Shown: one piece after another, positions 34,179-42,237 of the stretch
Layout: each line of letters opens with the position of its first letter
Numbering within the stretch: the first letter of the stretch is position 1
Assembly (NCBI GenBank): GCA_001600875.1
Contig: BCLD01000015.1
Span: forward strand, 1 to 42,237
Origin: Solicoccozyma terricola
Taxonomy: Eukaryota > Basidiomycota > Tremellomycetes > Filobasidiales > Piskurozymaceae
Reading direction: 5' to 3'
Length of the DNA: 42,237 nt
Position numbers and translations under genes: made by a program
Notes under the pieces: model-generated
The model's database searches: none
What the model was told of the DNA's origin: nothing
The model's input: only the letters and a program-made list of their open reading frames with translations

Positions 34179-35365
34179 TCACAGTTGCGCCCTGTGAGCT
34201 TCGCCCTCGGTACGGCATCCTGGGATTGGCAAGGAGCTTCTGTCGGCATCCCACGCTACGAGATTGACTGCGGAAGTCGAGGTGTAGTTGTTCCTGCGTC
34301 GGATATCCATCGCACCGGTGTGCACGACAGGCGTCGCGAACGCATCCTCCATCGCCTGATGATGCTGGGCGTCGGTGTGGGCGATCTTCAAGTTCGGTCT
34401 GACCCTCCTCATGAGCGGAGTACCGGGCCTTTGCCTGGCGCCGAAATTGACCACGGCGTGAGGCTGCGCCATGGGGAACATCCGAGTCCCTCGCAAGAAT
34501 TTGTGAGCCAACGGGCCAGTATCGATCCTCAAACTCCCCATTCCCCTCTTCGCGGCGAGTGTTCTTCTGCCTTTGTTGGCGCGCTTGACGGCGATAGCGT
34601 TCACGGTAGGAAGCTGCCCCGAGATATCGACGGTGTTGGGTACGAGCGGGGTCCTCGGCCTCTGCATGATGGCAAGGGCGGTCGCGGTGAGGCGAGCTGG
34701 CGCAGCCAAGGTTGGCTGGAATTCTTGCGGCTGAAGCCAAACCCGGTCTATAGATACATCAGGGTCAGTTGGTTAACGCTTGGAAAGGCACCGCCCAAAG
34801 TCACCGAAAACTCACCCGTGGGGGCCAAAGCTGGTCCTTCGTCGAGTCGTAACTCGGGAATCTCATTCTCAGGCGTGATCACCATGCCATCGACCACAGC
34901 CGTCTCGGCACAAAGCTCGGGAGTCGATGCGGCGGAGAGGTGGATATTTGCGACTAGACGATCTATCTCCCTTTCTCTCCCGATGGATATGTACTCGGGG
35001 GGGCGCCTCGCGCTCTCGAGGGGGCACTCGTCGTCCGCTTCGTATCCACTAGGAGGGACGAAAATCTTCAACGTCTTTTGCCAACGAGGTAATGTCGACC
35101 AGGCAGTCCAGCCCATTGTGTTCCTGTCAGTCGGCATGGTGTGGATAGCGAAACGACGGCTCGAAGCAACACGCCTACGGTGGTTATGCCCACGACAGTC
35201 GTTACGACGTCCGACATTGACACCGTCGGGGTGGCAGACGGATCCGATGGAACAACCAGAGTCAACGGAGCATTCGCTACCATAGTTTCCCTTGAGAGAG
35301 CTGATGGAAGTGGCGGGAGTGCTACCGTCCGAGCTGTCTGGGGTGTGCTCCGTGTCCGACGACAT
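34179..35365 (-). CDS. Unrecognised protein, two exons
   Basis: I do not recognise this protein. Exon 1 (35365-34816) and exon 2 (34747-34179) are joined by a 69-nt intron with donor GTGAGT, a CTGAC branch site and acceptor CTATAG. They give 372 residues in frame. The N-terminus is Ser/Thr/Asp-rich. A middle segment, IFVPPSGYEADDECPLESA followed by PPEYISIGRE, looks globular. Exon 2 is basic, with RRTLAAKRGMGSLRIDTG, PMAQPHAVVNFGARQRPGTP and an Arg/Gln/His-rich end. An overlapping plus-strand frame (34146-35285) lacks splice support. The first about 90 residues of exon 1 could instead come from another frame with an extra intron. Confidence 0.5.
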
Positions 35366-36043
35366 CGACGAGGGCAGAGGGGACGATTATCGACTAAACG
35401 GAGAGTGAAGGGGGGTTCGAAGGGATGTTATGTAGCTGTAGCGCGAGTACGAGCTAGATGAGCTATGAGGTCTTCCTGTGACGCCGAGTGGTTGTCGGAG
35501 TGATTGAGGTGGCGATAGTGACAATCTGAAAGGATATTTAACGATCTTGGGTGGCTTGTAGTATCGATTCGAACAGTAGGAGCGATGTTCAGGATACTTT
35601 GAGGTATTGCTATGATGTGAGCTGTGTATTTATGTCGGTGAGAGGATGCGAGATGGTCACTCGTCTTCCCTCCAAGTCCCCATCTCTCCATACCAGGAAC
35701 TGGACCCGTCGTTGTCGTCGTACACACTGTCTCGAGTTGCGTCGTACACACTTGTCTCACCTGCCATGACAACTTGAGCAAAGGCAAGAAGCCGAAACCC
35801 CTGATGAGAGCGTTGCTGGGACGAGTTTGCAAAGGGCAGCATAACTGCCTGCCCCTGCCAAGGCACGGGCTGTGATTCTTGACGAGCTATGAGCTGTTCC
35901 ACCTGGATGATATGTTTGTTATGCGTGCGGGAGTGGGAGGTGACCAACTTTGGCCATGTCGGATGGTTACTAACCTGTATCCGCGGAGTCACGTGCAATT
36001 TATATTTATTGAGTGGGTGATAGAATCTACAACATGCCGTCGT
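35366..36043. other. Intergenic region
   Basis: 678 bp between the unrecognised gene and PGS1. Short frames here (for example 35428-35832 and 35657-35998, minus) have no family signal. It should contain the promoter of the minus-strand gene to its left and the PGS1 3' end. Confidence 0.5.
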
Positions 36044-38009
36044 CTACAACATGCCCTCTACGCCTAGTGCTACAAGCACCTTGGTGGCCATTCCTACAGC
36101 CCTGTCAGGTTCCTTCCACGTATCTGCTCCTACCACCGCCGAGTTTTCGCGAATGTTCTGCACCTCCTTCGACATGGCCTTGCGGAGCGTGTTTGACGAG
36201 GTCATCATCAGGAATGACAACTCGACGTCCAGGTCCAACGATCGAGTGGATAGGTTGGAAGAACCGATGAAGGTGAGGTAGGGCCGTGGAGGTTGCGGCG
36301 GCGGTTTCTCGCTGGCCTGGTCTTTCGAGGACAGCCAGATTCCTGTAATAATTTCACAGCCGTTGAGATACCTCGTCAGGAATCGATACCTTGTCCCCGC
36401 GCACTCACCTTTGGCATGATAAGTCCAACCTTCCTTCTTCCATTCAGCCAACTCGACCCCTCCCGCCTTCTCCTCATCCCAATCTCTTCCTTTCCTCACC
36501 AGATCCCGATGAAATCTGGCCTCAAGCAACGTATATGCATCCGGAATGAGTTTGGACACTCCTGCAGATTTGTAAAACCCATTCGCCTGCGGTGAAGCTG
36601 CCACGACGTGGTATGGTGCCTCGGACTCCAGTAAAGCCTGCTTGTATTTTTTGTAAAGACCAAAGTAACCGCTAGTCAAATCCACCCTGACTCCATCCGA
36701 TGAAGATGCCACCTCATCCGCCATCTTGAACACTTTGTCGAGTGATGCCTCTTCCTCCCGCATATTCAGAACTCCAGCTTGAATCATTGGCCAAAAGTAC
36801 GTATCGGCGTCCACTCGTTTACCCCGTTTCAGCTCCCTCCAGCTTTTTTGAAACGCGGTCAACATCGCATTGGCATGGGGAGAGAAGCCTCGGGGGGAGA
36901 TGTAAGGTTCTGGCCAGACCAGCGCGGCCTTTGATCCAGGTCGAATGGGGATGTGATGTTTGGGTGATGACGAAGGTGGCGGATTGGGAAGAAGGCGGTA
37001 GGAATACGAGGTGAAGAGGCGCATTATACTTTGTAGGTAGGAGAGCATGGTGGCTTGATTCTTCAGATGATAGTAACGGTCTTGACGGTTGGTGAAATAC
37101 GACGAGGATAGGTTGGCGCTGGGGGGGGGGGGGGATATTCGTACCCGTTCCGTCAGCCCCGGGTATGATAATGGTTTTCCACAATGCAATCATGCCTATT
37201 CTCACCCGGTCAACAACACCTCATCATCCGCACCGTACCATTTACAATGCCACAATCCCCATCCCTCATCGAATCGTTTTGGAACAATACGCTCCAGTAG
37301 ACCTCTCAGGTTGGGAGAGCGATAAAACCATGCTTCGACGCGGTCAGGGAATTCTTCCACCAGAGGGAGGAGGAGCGATGCTGTTGATGGGGAGGGATGG
37401 GTCTCGCGGGTGGACCGAAGGAGGTCGGAGATGAGGGTGACTCGGAGTTGGGGGTGATTGGTGAGAGCCGATCGGAGGGCTTCGACCTGAAGAGGAGAGG
37501 GGGGGGGGGGGGGGGGGGGGGGGCCGGGACGTCAGCGATCGATCGGGTGACATTCGAGTTTGAACATTATTCTCACCAGCTCTCCCTGCTCTACACCGAT
37601 GTATAATGTGGATATGAGTATCCTCCGTCGAGCTCTTGCTATCATTTGCTGATCGGGGTGAGGGGATGACCAGAGCTGTCAGCTTGAACCTAAACGCTGC
37701 CTCTTCGCTTTGTCTACTCACCAACAACGTCGCATGAAAGTCTACCGGCTTGAACAACACCTCTACCTCGTCACCTCTTGCCGCAAAGCACGGCTGACTC
37801 TCCGTCAGTCTGAGTCTCAACTTTGACACCGCGTCATGGTCGAGGATGTCATCCACGGAGCAAGTCGTCGATTGGGTGTTCGTTGATTCGTATCGCCGAG
37901 AGTTGATTGCAGCGAACATGGATGACGGAACACCGGCAGATGATGCACCGACGCAGAGGGACCTCCAGACCTCCATGCATGGTCTGCATGATCTGCCGAG
38001 TAATGCCAT
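36044..38009 (-). CDS. pgs1: CDP-diacylglycerol-glycerol-3-phosphate phosphatidyltransferase (PGP synthase)
   Basis: The mitochondrial phospholipase-D superfamily enzyme that makes phosphatidylglycerophosphate, the committed step to cardiolipin. The N-terminus (MALLGRSCRPCMEVWRS...) is positively charged and amphipathic, like a presequence. ARRRILISTLYIGVEQGEL follows. The first HKD motif is WHCKWYGADDEVLLTG then ANLSSSYFTNRQDRYY. The second is TYHAKGIWLSS then TFIGSSNLSTRSLDLDVE, with an intron falling right after HAK-G. The stop is at 36044-36046. Introns carry G-runs on the plus strand (37121-37134 directly abutting the acceptor AG, and 37499-37523), reading poly-C on the coding strand. 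Both HKD signatures are intact. Confidence 0.92.
37121..37134. repeat. G14 tract abutting a PGS1 3' splice site
   Basis: On the coding (minus) strand this is C14 immediately before the acceptor AG of the intron that separates the two halves of the first HKD region. Confidence 0.85.
37499..37523. repeat. G25 tract in PGS1 intron
   Basis: A pure G-run on the plus strand, reading C25 on the coding strand, between a CTGAC-like site and the acceptor CTTCAG. Confidence 0.85.
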
Positions 38010-38260
38010 GGGATTCGACGGATGGTATGGATCAAAGTCAACGACATGGATTCAGCGAGTTGCACGACTTTTTTCGCCGGGACGAACGCGTCAACAACTT
38101 TTTGTGTCATCGATCGGCGATGATAAGGACATGGAATGAGTGAGAACAAGTTACAGTCACAACTAGGATCTATGGCAACGACAGGGACGACATCCACCTC
38201 CGTCGACGGACGGTCAGGGGGGGGAACACAGCAGCCCCGCCCGGGTGTGGGAGGGATCCG

Positions 38261-39867
38261 TCAAATATCATCCATACCCGACAGAAGCTCGACCTTTTGT
38301 CCCGGCTCGAATGCAGGAAGACCTGGAGTGGTGAGTTTGGCGTGTTTGCGTCAGCACAGAGTGGACATGACAGCAAACTGATCGCATACGGTCTGCCGAT
38401 TCGACTGTCTCTCCCTCCCGACTCACCAAGGTAGGGACAACTTCCGCATCTAAACGCATCGCCAAGATAACAACTCCCACATGAACTCGTCTTCTTCGCT
38501 TCCGCTCTCTTCTCCGTTGGCCAAACCTTCTCCACCCCTAGAGTAGCCGTCTTGATGTATTCCGGGATATCATCATCTCCTTCGAGGTAGAATGATGTTG
38601 CCGCCGGCGCCGGCTCAACCCCCGTGTTCCCTGTGACCGTCGATTTTGCAGCCTCTGCTTCCTGTTGCTCCAACTCTGCCAAACCGCATGAACAATCCTT
38701 ACATGCTCTCCTCCTTTTGATCGGTTTACCAGATGGGTTATCATCCGTTGGGATCGTACACACCGGTCGCTCCTTGTCTTCAGCGAGGAGAAGTGAGCTC
38801 GGGTCAGCGAGTTGTGGCGAGTACGCCGCCCAGATGGAGGCCTTTTGAGCGGATGATTTGTTCCGCTTGGGTAGTTTGAGACGTTGGGGTGCGTCCGAGG
38901 ATGGGGTGGACGAACCGGATGGAGCGGCTGACGATGATGATGCTCCTCCTCCTCCTCCTCCTGCAGCCAGTGATCGCGATGGGGAGGTGTAGATGAGGAT
39001 TTGAGTGGATAGATCGGTGTTGGTCTCGCCAACGGGAGTAAACCCGAGCTCCTGTAGAGATAAGTAGAGAGCGGCGACGTGTGGTTCATGTGATGATGTC
39101 GTTCGTGGGCCTAGATGGAAGTGAACGGTGGTGGATGGTGGGAAAGCAGTGAGGATGGACTGGGAGAATGGGAGTGGGAGAACGAGGTGGATTTCTCGAC
39201 TGGTTGATGGGATTGTGGTGGCTGTGGGAGGGAGGTAGGAGGTGGTGGTGATGGTGGTGGTGGTGGTGATGGTGGTAGAGTGTCAGCGACGGTGGCGATG
39301 GTAGCTGGAAAGACAAAGAGTATAGCTCGCTATGCTCGTGGGAGACAAGAAGATAGTCTTCGCTACGCTCAGGGACATGGTGCTCGCTTCGCTCGCGGGA
39401 GACAAGAAGATATTCTTCGCTACGCTCAGGAAGATAGTGCTCGCTGCGCTCGCGGAAGACAAGAAGATATTCTTCGCTACGCTCAGGGACATAGCACTCG
39501 CTTCGCTCGCGGGAGAAAAGAAGATTCTTCGCTACGCTCAGGGAGATAGTGCTCGCTTCGCTCGCGGAACAAGATATTCTTCGCTACGCTCAGGAAGATA
39601 GCACTCGCTTCGCTCGCGGGAGACAAGACGATATTCTTCGCTACGCTCAGAGACATGGTTCTCGCTTCGCTCGCACTCACCTCCCTGTACCACCCTATCC
39701 ACCATCTCCCCTCTAACCTCGCCTCCCTTCCCCCTCAACACCCCCAACAACTCCTGATACTCTTGCATCCTCTGCATCGAGCCAACGACGACGATAGGCC
39801 CTGTCGCTGTATCGGTATGCATATTCTGGACTGGAATATCGTCTGACAAGTCGAGCATGATGGGCAT
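38261..39867 (-). CDS. dre2: Anamorsin homologue, cytosolic Fe-S assembly
   Basis: The electron-transfer component that works with Tah18 in cytosolic Fe-S protein assembly. Exons 39867-39681, 39221-38427 and 38322-38261 join in frame to 347 residues. The N-terminal part (about 1-160) is methyltransferase-like and weakly conserved. A Gly/Ser/Ala-rich linker follows, then the first Fe-S region with the Cys residues of VCTIP and RRRACKDCSCGLAE, and the second with CGSCYLGDAFRCGSCPYLG, then LPAFEPGQKVEL. All motif Cys are present. The first intron is 459 nt, far longer than its neighbours, and is filled by a tandem repeat. The gene shares a 220-bp divergent promoter region with EMC6. Confidence 0.93.
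39325..39674. repeat. Tandem repeat filling Dre2 intron 1
   Basis: Six full units of about 51-58 bp plus a partial copy. Each has a CTCGCTTCGCTCGCGG part, an AGACAAGAAGATAT part and a TTCTTCGCTACGCTCAGG part, then a short variable GACATAGY/AAGATAGY end. The array lies wholly inside the Dre2 intron (39222-39680). Its last partial copy directly touches the 5' splice site on the coding strand. Units differ by substitutions and small deletions, so the array is not brand new. Confidence 0.92.
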
Positions 39868-40087
39868 GATGGTGAGGAGTGCTGAGGAGTGCTGAGGATG
39901 GATGGACGAGGAGTGGGGATTTGACTGAGTAAGCTCGATCAAAGAGGGGAGGTGGCGGGGGGAGACACGGACACGGACATGGGAAGGGGGGCGGGGTCAC
40001 TCATGTCCGCACTCTCATCCCCCCGACCCATCCAACCCCTCGCCTCAGTAGCAGTAAGCCACAGGTCAACCCACCATCGTCACCACC
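39868..40087. promoter_or_regulatory. Divergent promoter region of Dre2 and EMC6
   Basis: Dre2 (minus, ATG at 39867) and EMC6 (plus, ATG at 40088) start back to back across 220 bp. The left part has a GAGGAGTGCT direct repeat. No clear TATA element is seen. Confidence 0.5.
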
Positions 40088-40563
40088 ATGGACCCATCAG
40101 CAGCAGCAGCAGCAGCAGCAGCCCCCGGTGGTCTCCTCCTTCCTCCTACATTCACCGTCCACCCTTCATTCTCACCCTTACACCCACCATCAACACAACA
40201 CAACCTCCTCGTCCTCTCCAACCTCGCAACACTCTCATCTTGCTTCTCAGGTGCACTCGCTGGAATCCTCGGTCTACGGAATATACACGGTTTTATACTG
40301 TATATCCTCGTATCAATACTCAACGCTGGGATCATCGCGTTATTGAAATGTCATACGGGGAATAATAAGAGAATGATTGATTTGAAGAAATACGTGGTCG
40401 CGGCTCATGATCCGACTGGTGCGAGTATATTGACTGGTTGGAAAGCGGGATTGAGAGCGGGTTGGAGTTTGATGGGTGTAGGTCAGGAGACTATATTGAC
40501 TTTTTTATTGTTTTGGATTGGGTTTTATGTGAGTAGCTGCCCTGGGGGTCCGTTCAGGAGGGT

Positions 40564-40614
<51 letters not shown>

Positions 40615-40779
40615 AGTGGTGCTGGTGGTGCTGGTGCTGACGCTCCGTCTGGACCTTTTACCTCGTCGAACCAGGCTGTTATTCATGGTAGGTCATGTTA
40701 CAAAACTGCACTCCCTTTACAAGAACCCCCGCTAACACGTCTCCCTCGTACGTTTACCTGCTCAACAGTCTACGATTAG
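40088..40779 (+). CDS. emc6: ER membrane protein complex subunit 6
   Basis: A small core subunit of the ER membrane insertase EMC. Exons 40088-40528, 40675-40687 and 40769-40779 join in frame to 154 residues. An Ala-run precedes a cytosolic tail. Three hydrophobic segments follow (SNLATLSSCFSGALAGILG, GFILYILVSILNAGIIALL and ILTFLLFWIGFY). The sequence ends AVIHVYD. The stop is in an 11-nt last exon. The first intron (40529-40674) carries a G50 run. Reading through it would add a poly-Gly tail and break the conserved C-terminus, so I favour splicing. Confidence 0.88.
40564..40613. repeat. G50 tract in EMC6 intron 1
   Basis: Fifty consecutive G on the coding strand in a 146-nt intron. This is strong G-quadruplex sequence by composition. 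The exact length is likely to be unreliable in any short-read assembly. Confidence 0.93.
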
Positions 40780-40992
40780 AACACGGGGAGAATAGAAATT
40801 GGAAAACACCAAAATTGTAATGATATTATGCTAATGACGAGAATGGACTTCGCGCTCGTAACAAGAACAAAACCGCATGAGGTATTTGATGGACGGAACA
40901 TCAACGCAATCTAGTTCATCCCCCGAATCGTCGCGAGCATCATTCCATCTCCAAAACTTCCGGCTCACGATTCCCAAACCCCCGGGGGGGCA

Positions 40993-42237
40993 TCACATCA
41001 ACCCCCCAACTTCCACCACCCTTCTACAACTCCAAACTTCTTCTCCACATCTCAAACACTCCCAACCTTTCCCCTTCCCCTTCCCCGCACCTCCCACCCT
41101 CTCACTCTCTTCCACGTCCTTTGCCTTACTCGTCAACGCATCACCAATACAATAATAACAATAAACACAACGAGAGGAGCAGTTTGCTCGTGTTGGGAGG
41201 TGGATTTTAGCTTCGTTTGATTCGGATTGAGGTGACGATGGTTGATCTTCATTTCCGTGTACCGACGAGGGCGGCGGAACTTGAGGTATGGATTGTTCGA
41301 TTTCAGAGGGATGAGGGATTGGTATACCTAATTTCGGATCAACGTCGTATCCAAGTCGAGTATAACAAATCGGACATGTATCTTTCGATAAATACCACAA
41401 TCTGCCTTTCCGACGTGAGATATGATTTGATTGCATGTTTTTGTTCAACAACGAGGAGGAGGGGGAGGTGATGTTTCCTTGGTCGTTGGTTGATGACGAT
41501 GTTGTCCCGACCTTTGTGAAATCTTGAGATTCAGGTCTGGATTTCAAAACGGAGATGAAATGATGGATTCTCGAGATGATTGAGAGTATAGGTCGATGTA
41601 ATTGTAACGTCTGAATGGCTGGTAATGCGAACAGCAAGAATTCCTGAGAGATAAAAAGAGGGTGGGAGGGGGGGGGGGGGGGGGGGGCAAACGAAATCAG
41701 ACTTCCACCCAGTAGCCAGCAGAATAGACACAACAGCACCCGGACCCCGGACACCTACTGTGAATGCATTCCAAACAAGCTGTCGATTCATATACTCATA
41801 ACTGACCATCCTCGAGACTGATCCGAATGGAGTAGCTGTTATAAGTTTCAACTTCAACCATCGAGCCACAAGGTTTGGATATCTACCGTCAGGGTAAACT
41901 GTTAGCTGTCAAGTACAGCGGGGGGACTGGATCCCAGAAACGCCCNCCCCCCCCCCCCCCCCCCCCCTCTTCCTTCGCCCCCAACACTCACTTGCCATCA
42001 TATAAAAACGCAATCCATCCAACCAACTCCAACCATTTCCCTCCTACCTCCAATCGATCCAACACCACCCACCATCTACGTTGAATACTATCTCTTGGAT
42101 AATCAGGATACGATGATGATAATGCGTGTAATTTGAGTCGGGTGAGGAGGTAGGAAGGTAGGAAGGTAGGTGATAGTATGAAGTAAAGGATGAGGGATTT
42201 CCTAGGAACTACGGTTGGTGGGCCGCGGGGGGGGGGG
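40993..42237 (-). CDS. pex2: Peroxisome biogenesis factor 2 (RING peroxin), 5' partial
   Basis: A peroxisomal membrane E3 ubiquitin ligase subunit needed to recycle the PTS receptor Pex5. Reading from the right edge: a helical segment LLTRLKLHALSSSYPDYPRD, LELVGWIAFLYDGK, YPNLVARWLKLKLITATPFG, SYEYMNRQLVWNAFT and EFLLFALPAIQTL, which is the Pex2/10/12 membrane domain with the Pex2-type NRQLVWNAFTEFLLF signature. The C-terminal RING follows: DTCPICYTR, CSSRCVYCYYCIGDAL and GWECLRCGEEVWSCRR. The stop is at 40993-40995. Introns hold G20 (41668-41687) and a C-run with an N (41943-41967). The 5' end is outside the window. It converges on EMC6. Confidence 0.88.
41668..41687. repeat. G20 tract in PEX2 intron
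   Basis: Reads poly-C on the coding strand, in the intron between NAFT and EFLLF. Confidence 0.85.
41943..41967. repeat. C tract with N in PEX2 intron
   Basis: CCC, an ambiguous base at 41946, then 21 C. It lies in the intron between FLYDGK and YPNLV and reads poly-G on the coding strand. Confidence 0.85.
42227..42237. repeat. Terminal G11 tract at window end
   Basis: The sequence ends within a G-run. Given the other tracts, this looks like an assembly break at a homopolymer. Confidence 0.7.

Noticed and set aside
34146..35285. A 379-residue plus-strand frame.
   Set aside because: It is antisense to a minus-strand two-exon gene with a proper intron, and its composition (Arg/Ser/Gly-rich, no hydrophobic core pattern) looks like a shadow frame.
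39280..39549. A repeat protein with RQEDILRYAQ-like units on the plus strand.
   Set aside because: It lies within the Dre2 intron and comes from the tandem DNA repeat. Unit lengths are not all multiples of three, so the frame is not maintained through the array.
1..42237. tRNA, rRNA, CRISPR arrays or transposase genes.
   Set aside because: None could be recognised on either strand. The only arrays are telomeric, microsatellite and the Dre2 intron repeat.

Overview
The window is a chromosome end of a fungus, most likely a basidiomycete yeast or related Agaricomycotina lineage. It opens with about 20 copies of CCCTAA, the C-rich telomere strand. The genes have many short phase-consistent introns of about 50-70 nt with GTGAGT/GTAAGT-like donors, CTGAC/CTAAC branch sites and YAG acceptors. 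The protein families are fungal: a Zn2Cys6 regulator, a Fox2-type multifunctional enzyme, DUF2418/Nur1 and Dre2. I could not place it to genus.

Layout. Bases 1-541 are telomere and subtelomere. One unrecognised multi-exon gene (about 542-3137) and a gene-free stretch follow. Bases 3895-22479 look like a subtelomeric metabolic cluster: a Golgi-type glycosyltransferase (-), an Lpx1-like alpha/beta hydrolase ending SRL (-), a 4-coumarate-CoA-ligase-like acyl-CoA ligase ending ARL (-), a 3-ketoacyl-CoA thiolase (+), a very long regulator with an Aro80-like Zn2Cys6 domain and two fungal_trans-like modules (+), a TupA-like solute-binding protein (+), and a peroxisomal multifunctional beta-oxidation enzyme ending AKL (+). 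Ligase and thiolase diverge from one 303-bp promoter region. Activation, hydration/dehydrogenation and thiolysis are all present, but no acyl-CoA oxidase is seen. That would suit substrates that already carry an alpha,beta double bond, such as hydroxycinnamates. This substrate idea is inference.

From 22.7 kb on the genes are mostly housekeeping: LCB1 (sphingolipid synthesis), SCO1 (cytochrome oxidase copper delivery), a carboxymuconolactone-decarboxylase/hydrolase fusion, a Nur1-like nuclear-rim protein, an M50B-like membrane protease, an unrecognised gene, PGS1 (cardiolipin pathway), Dre2 (cytosolic Fe-S assembly), EMC6 (ER insertase) and the 3' part of PEX2 (peroxisome import), which runs off the right end.

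The most striking non-coding property is a set of pure C or G tracts of 11 to about 160 nt. Sixteen of the 18 longest lie inside inferred introns and none lies in an exon. The sequence also stops inside such a tract, and every N sits in or beside one.
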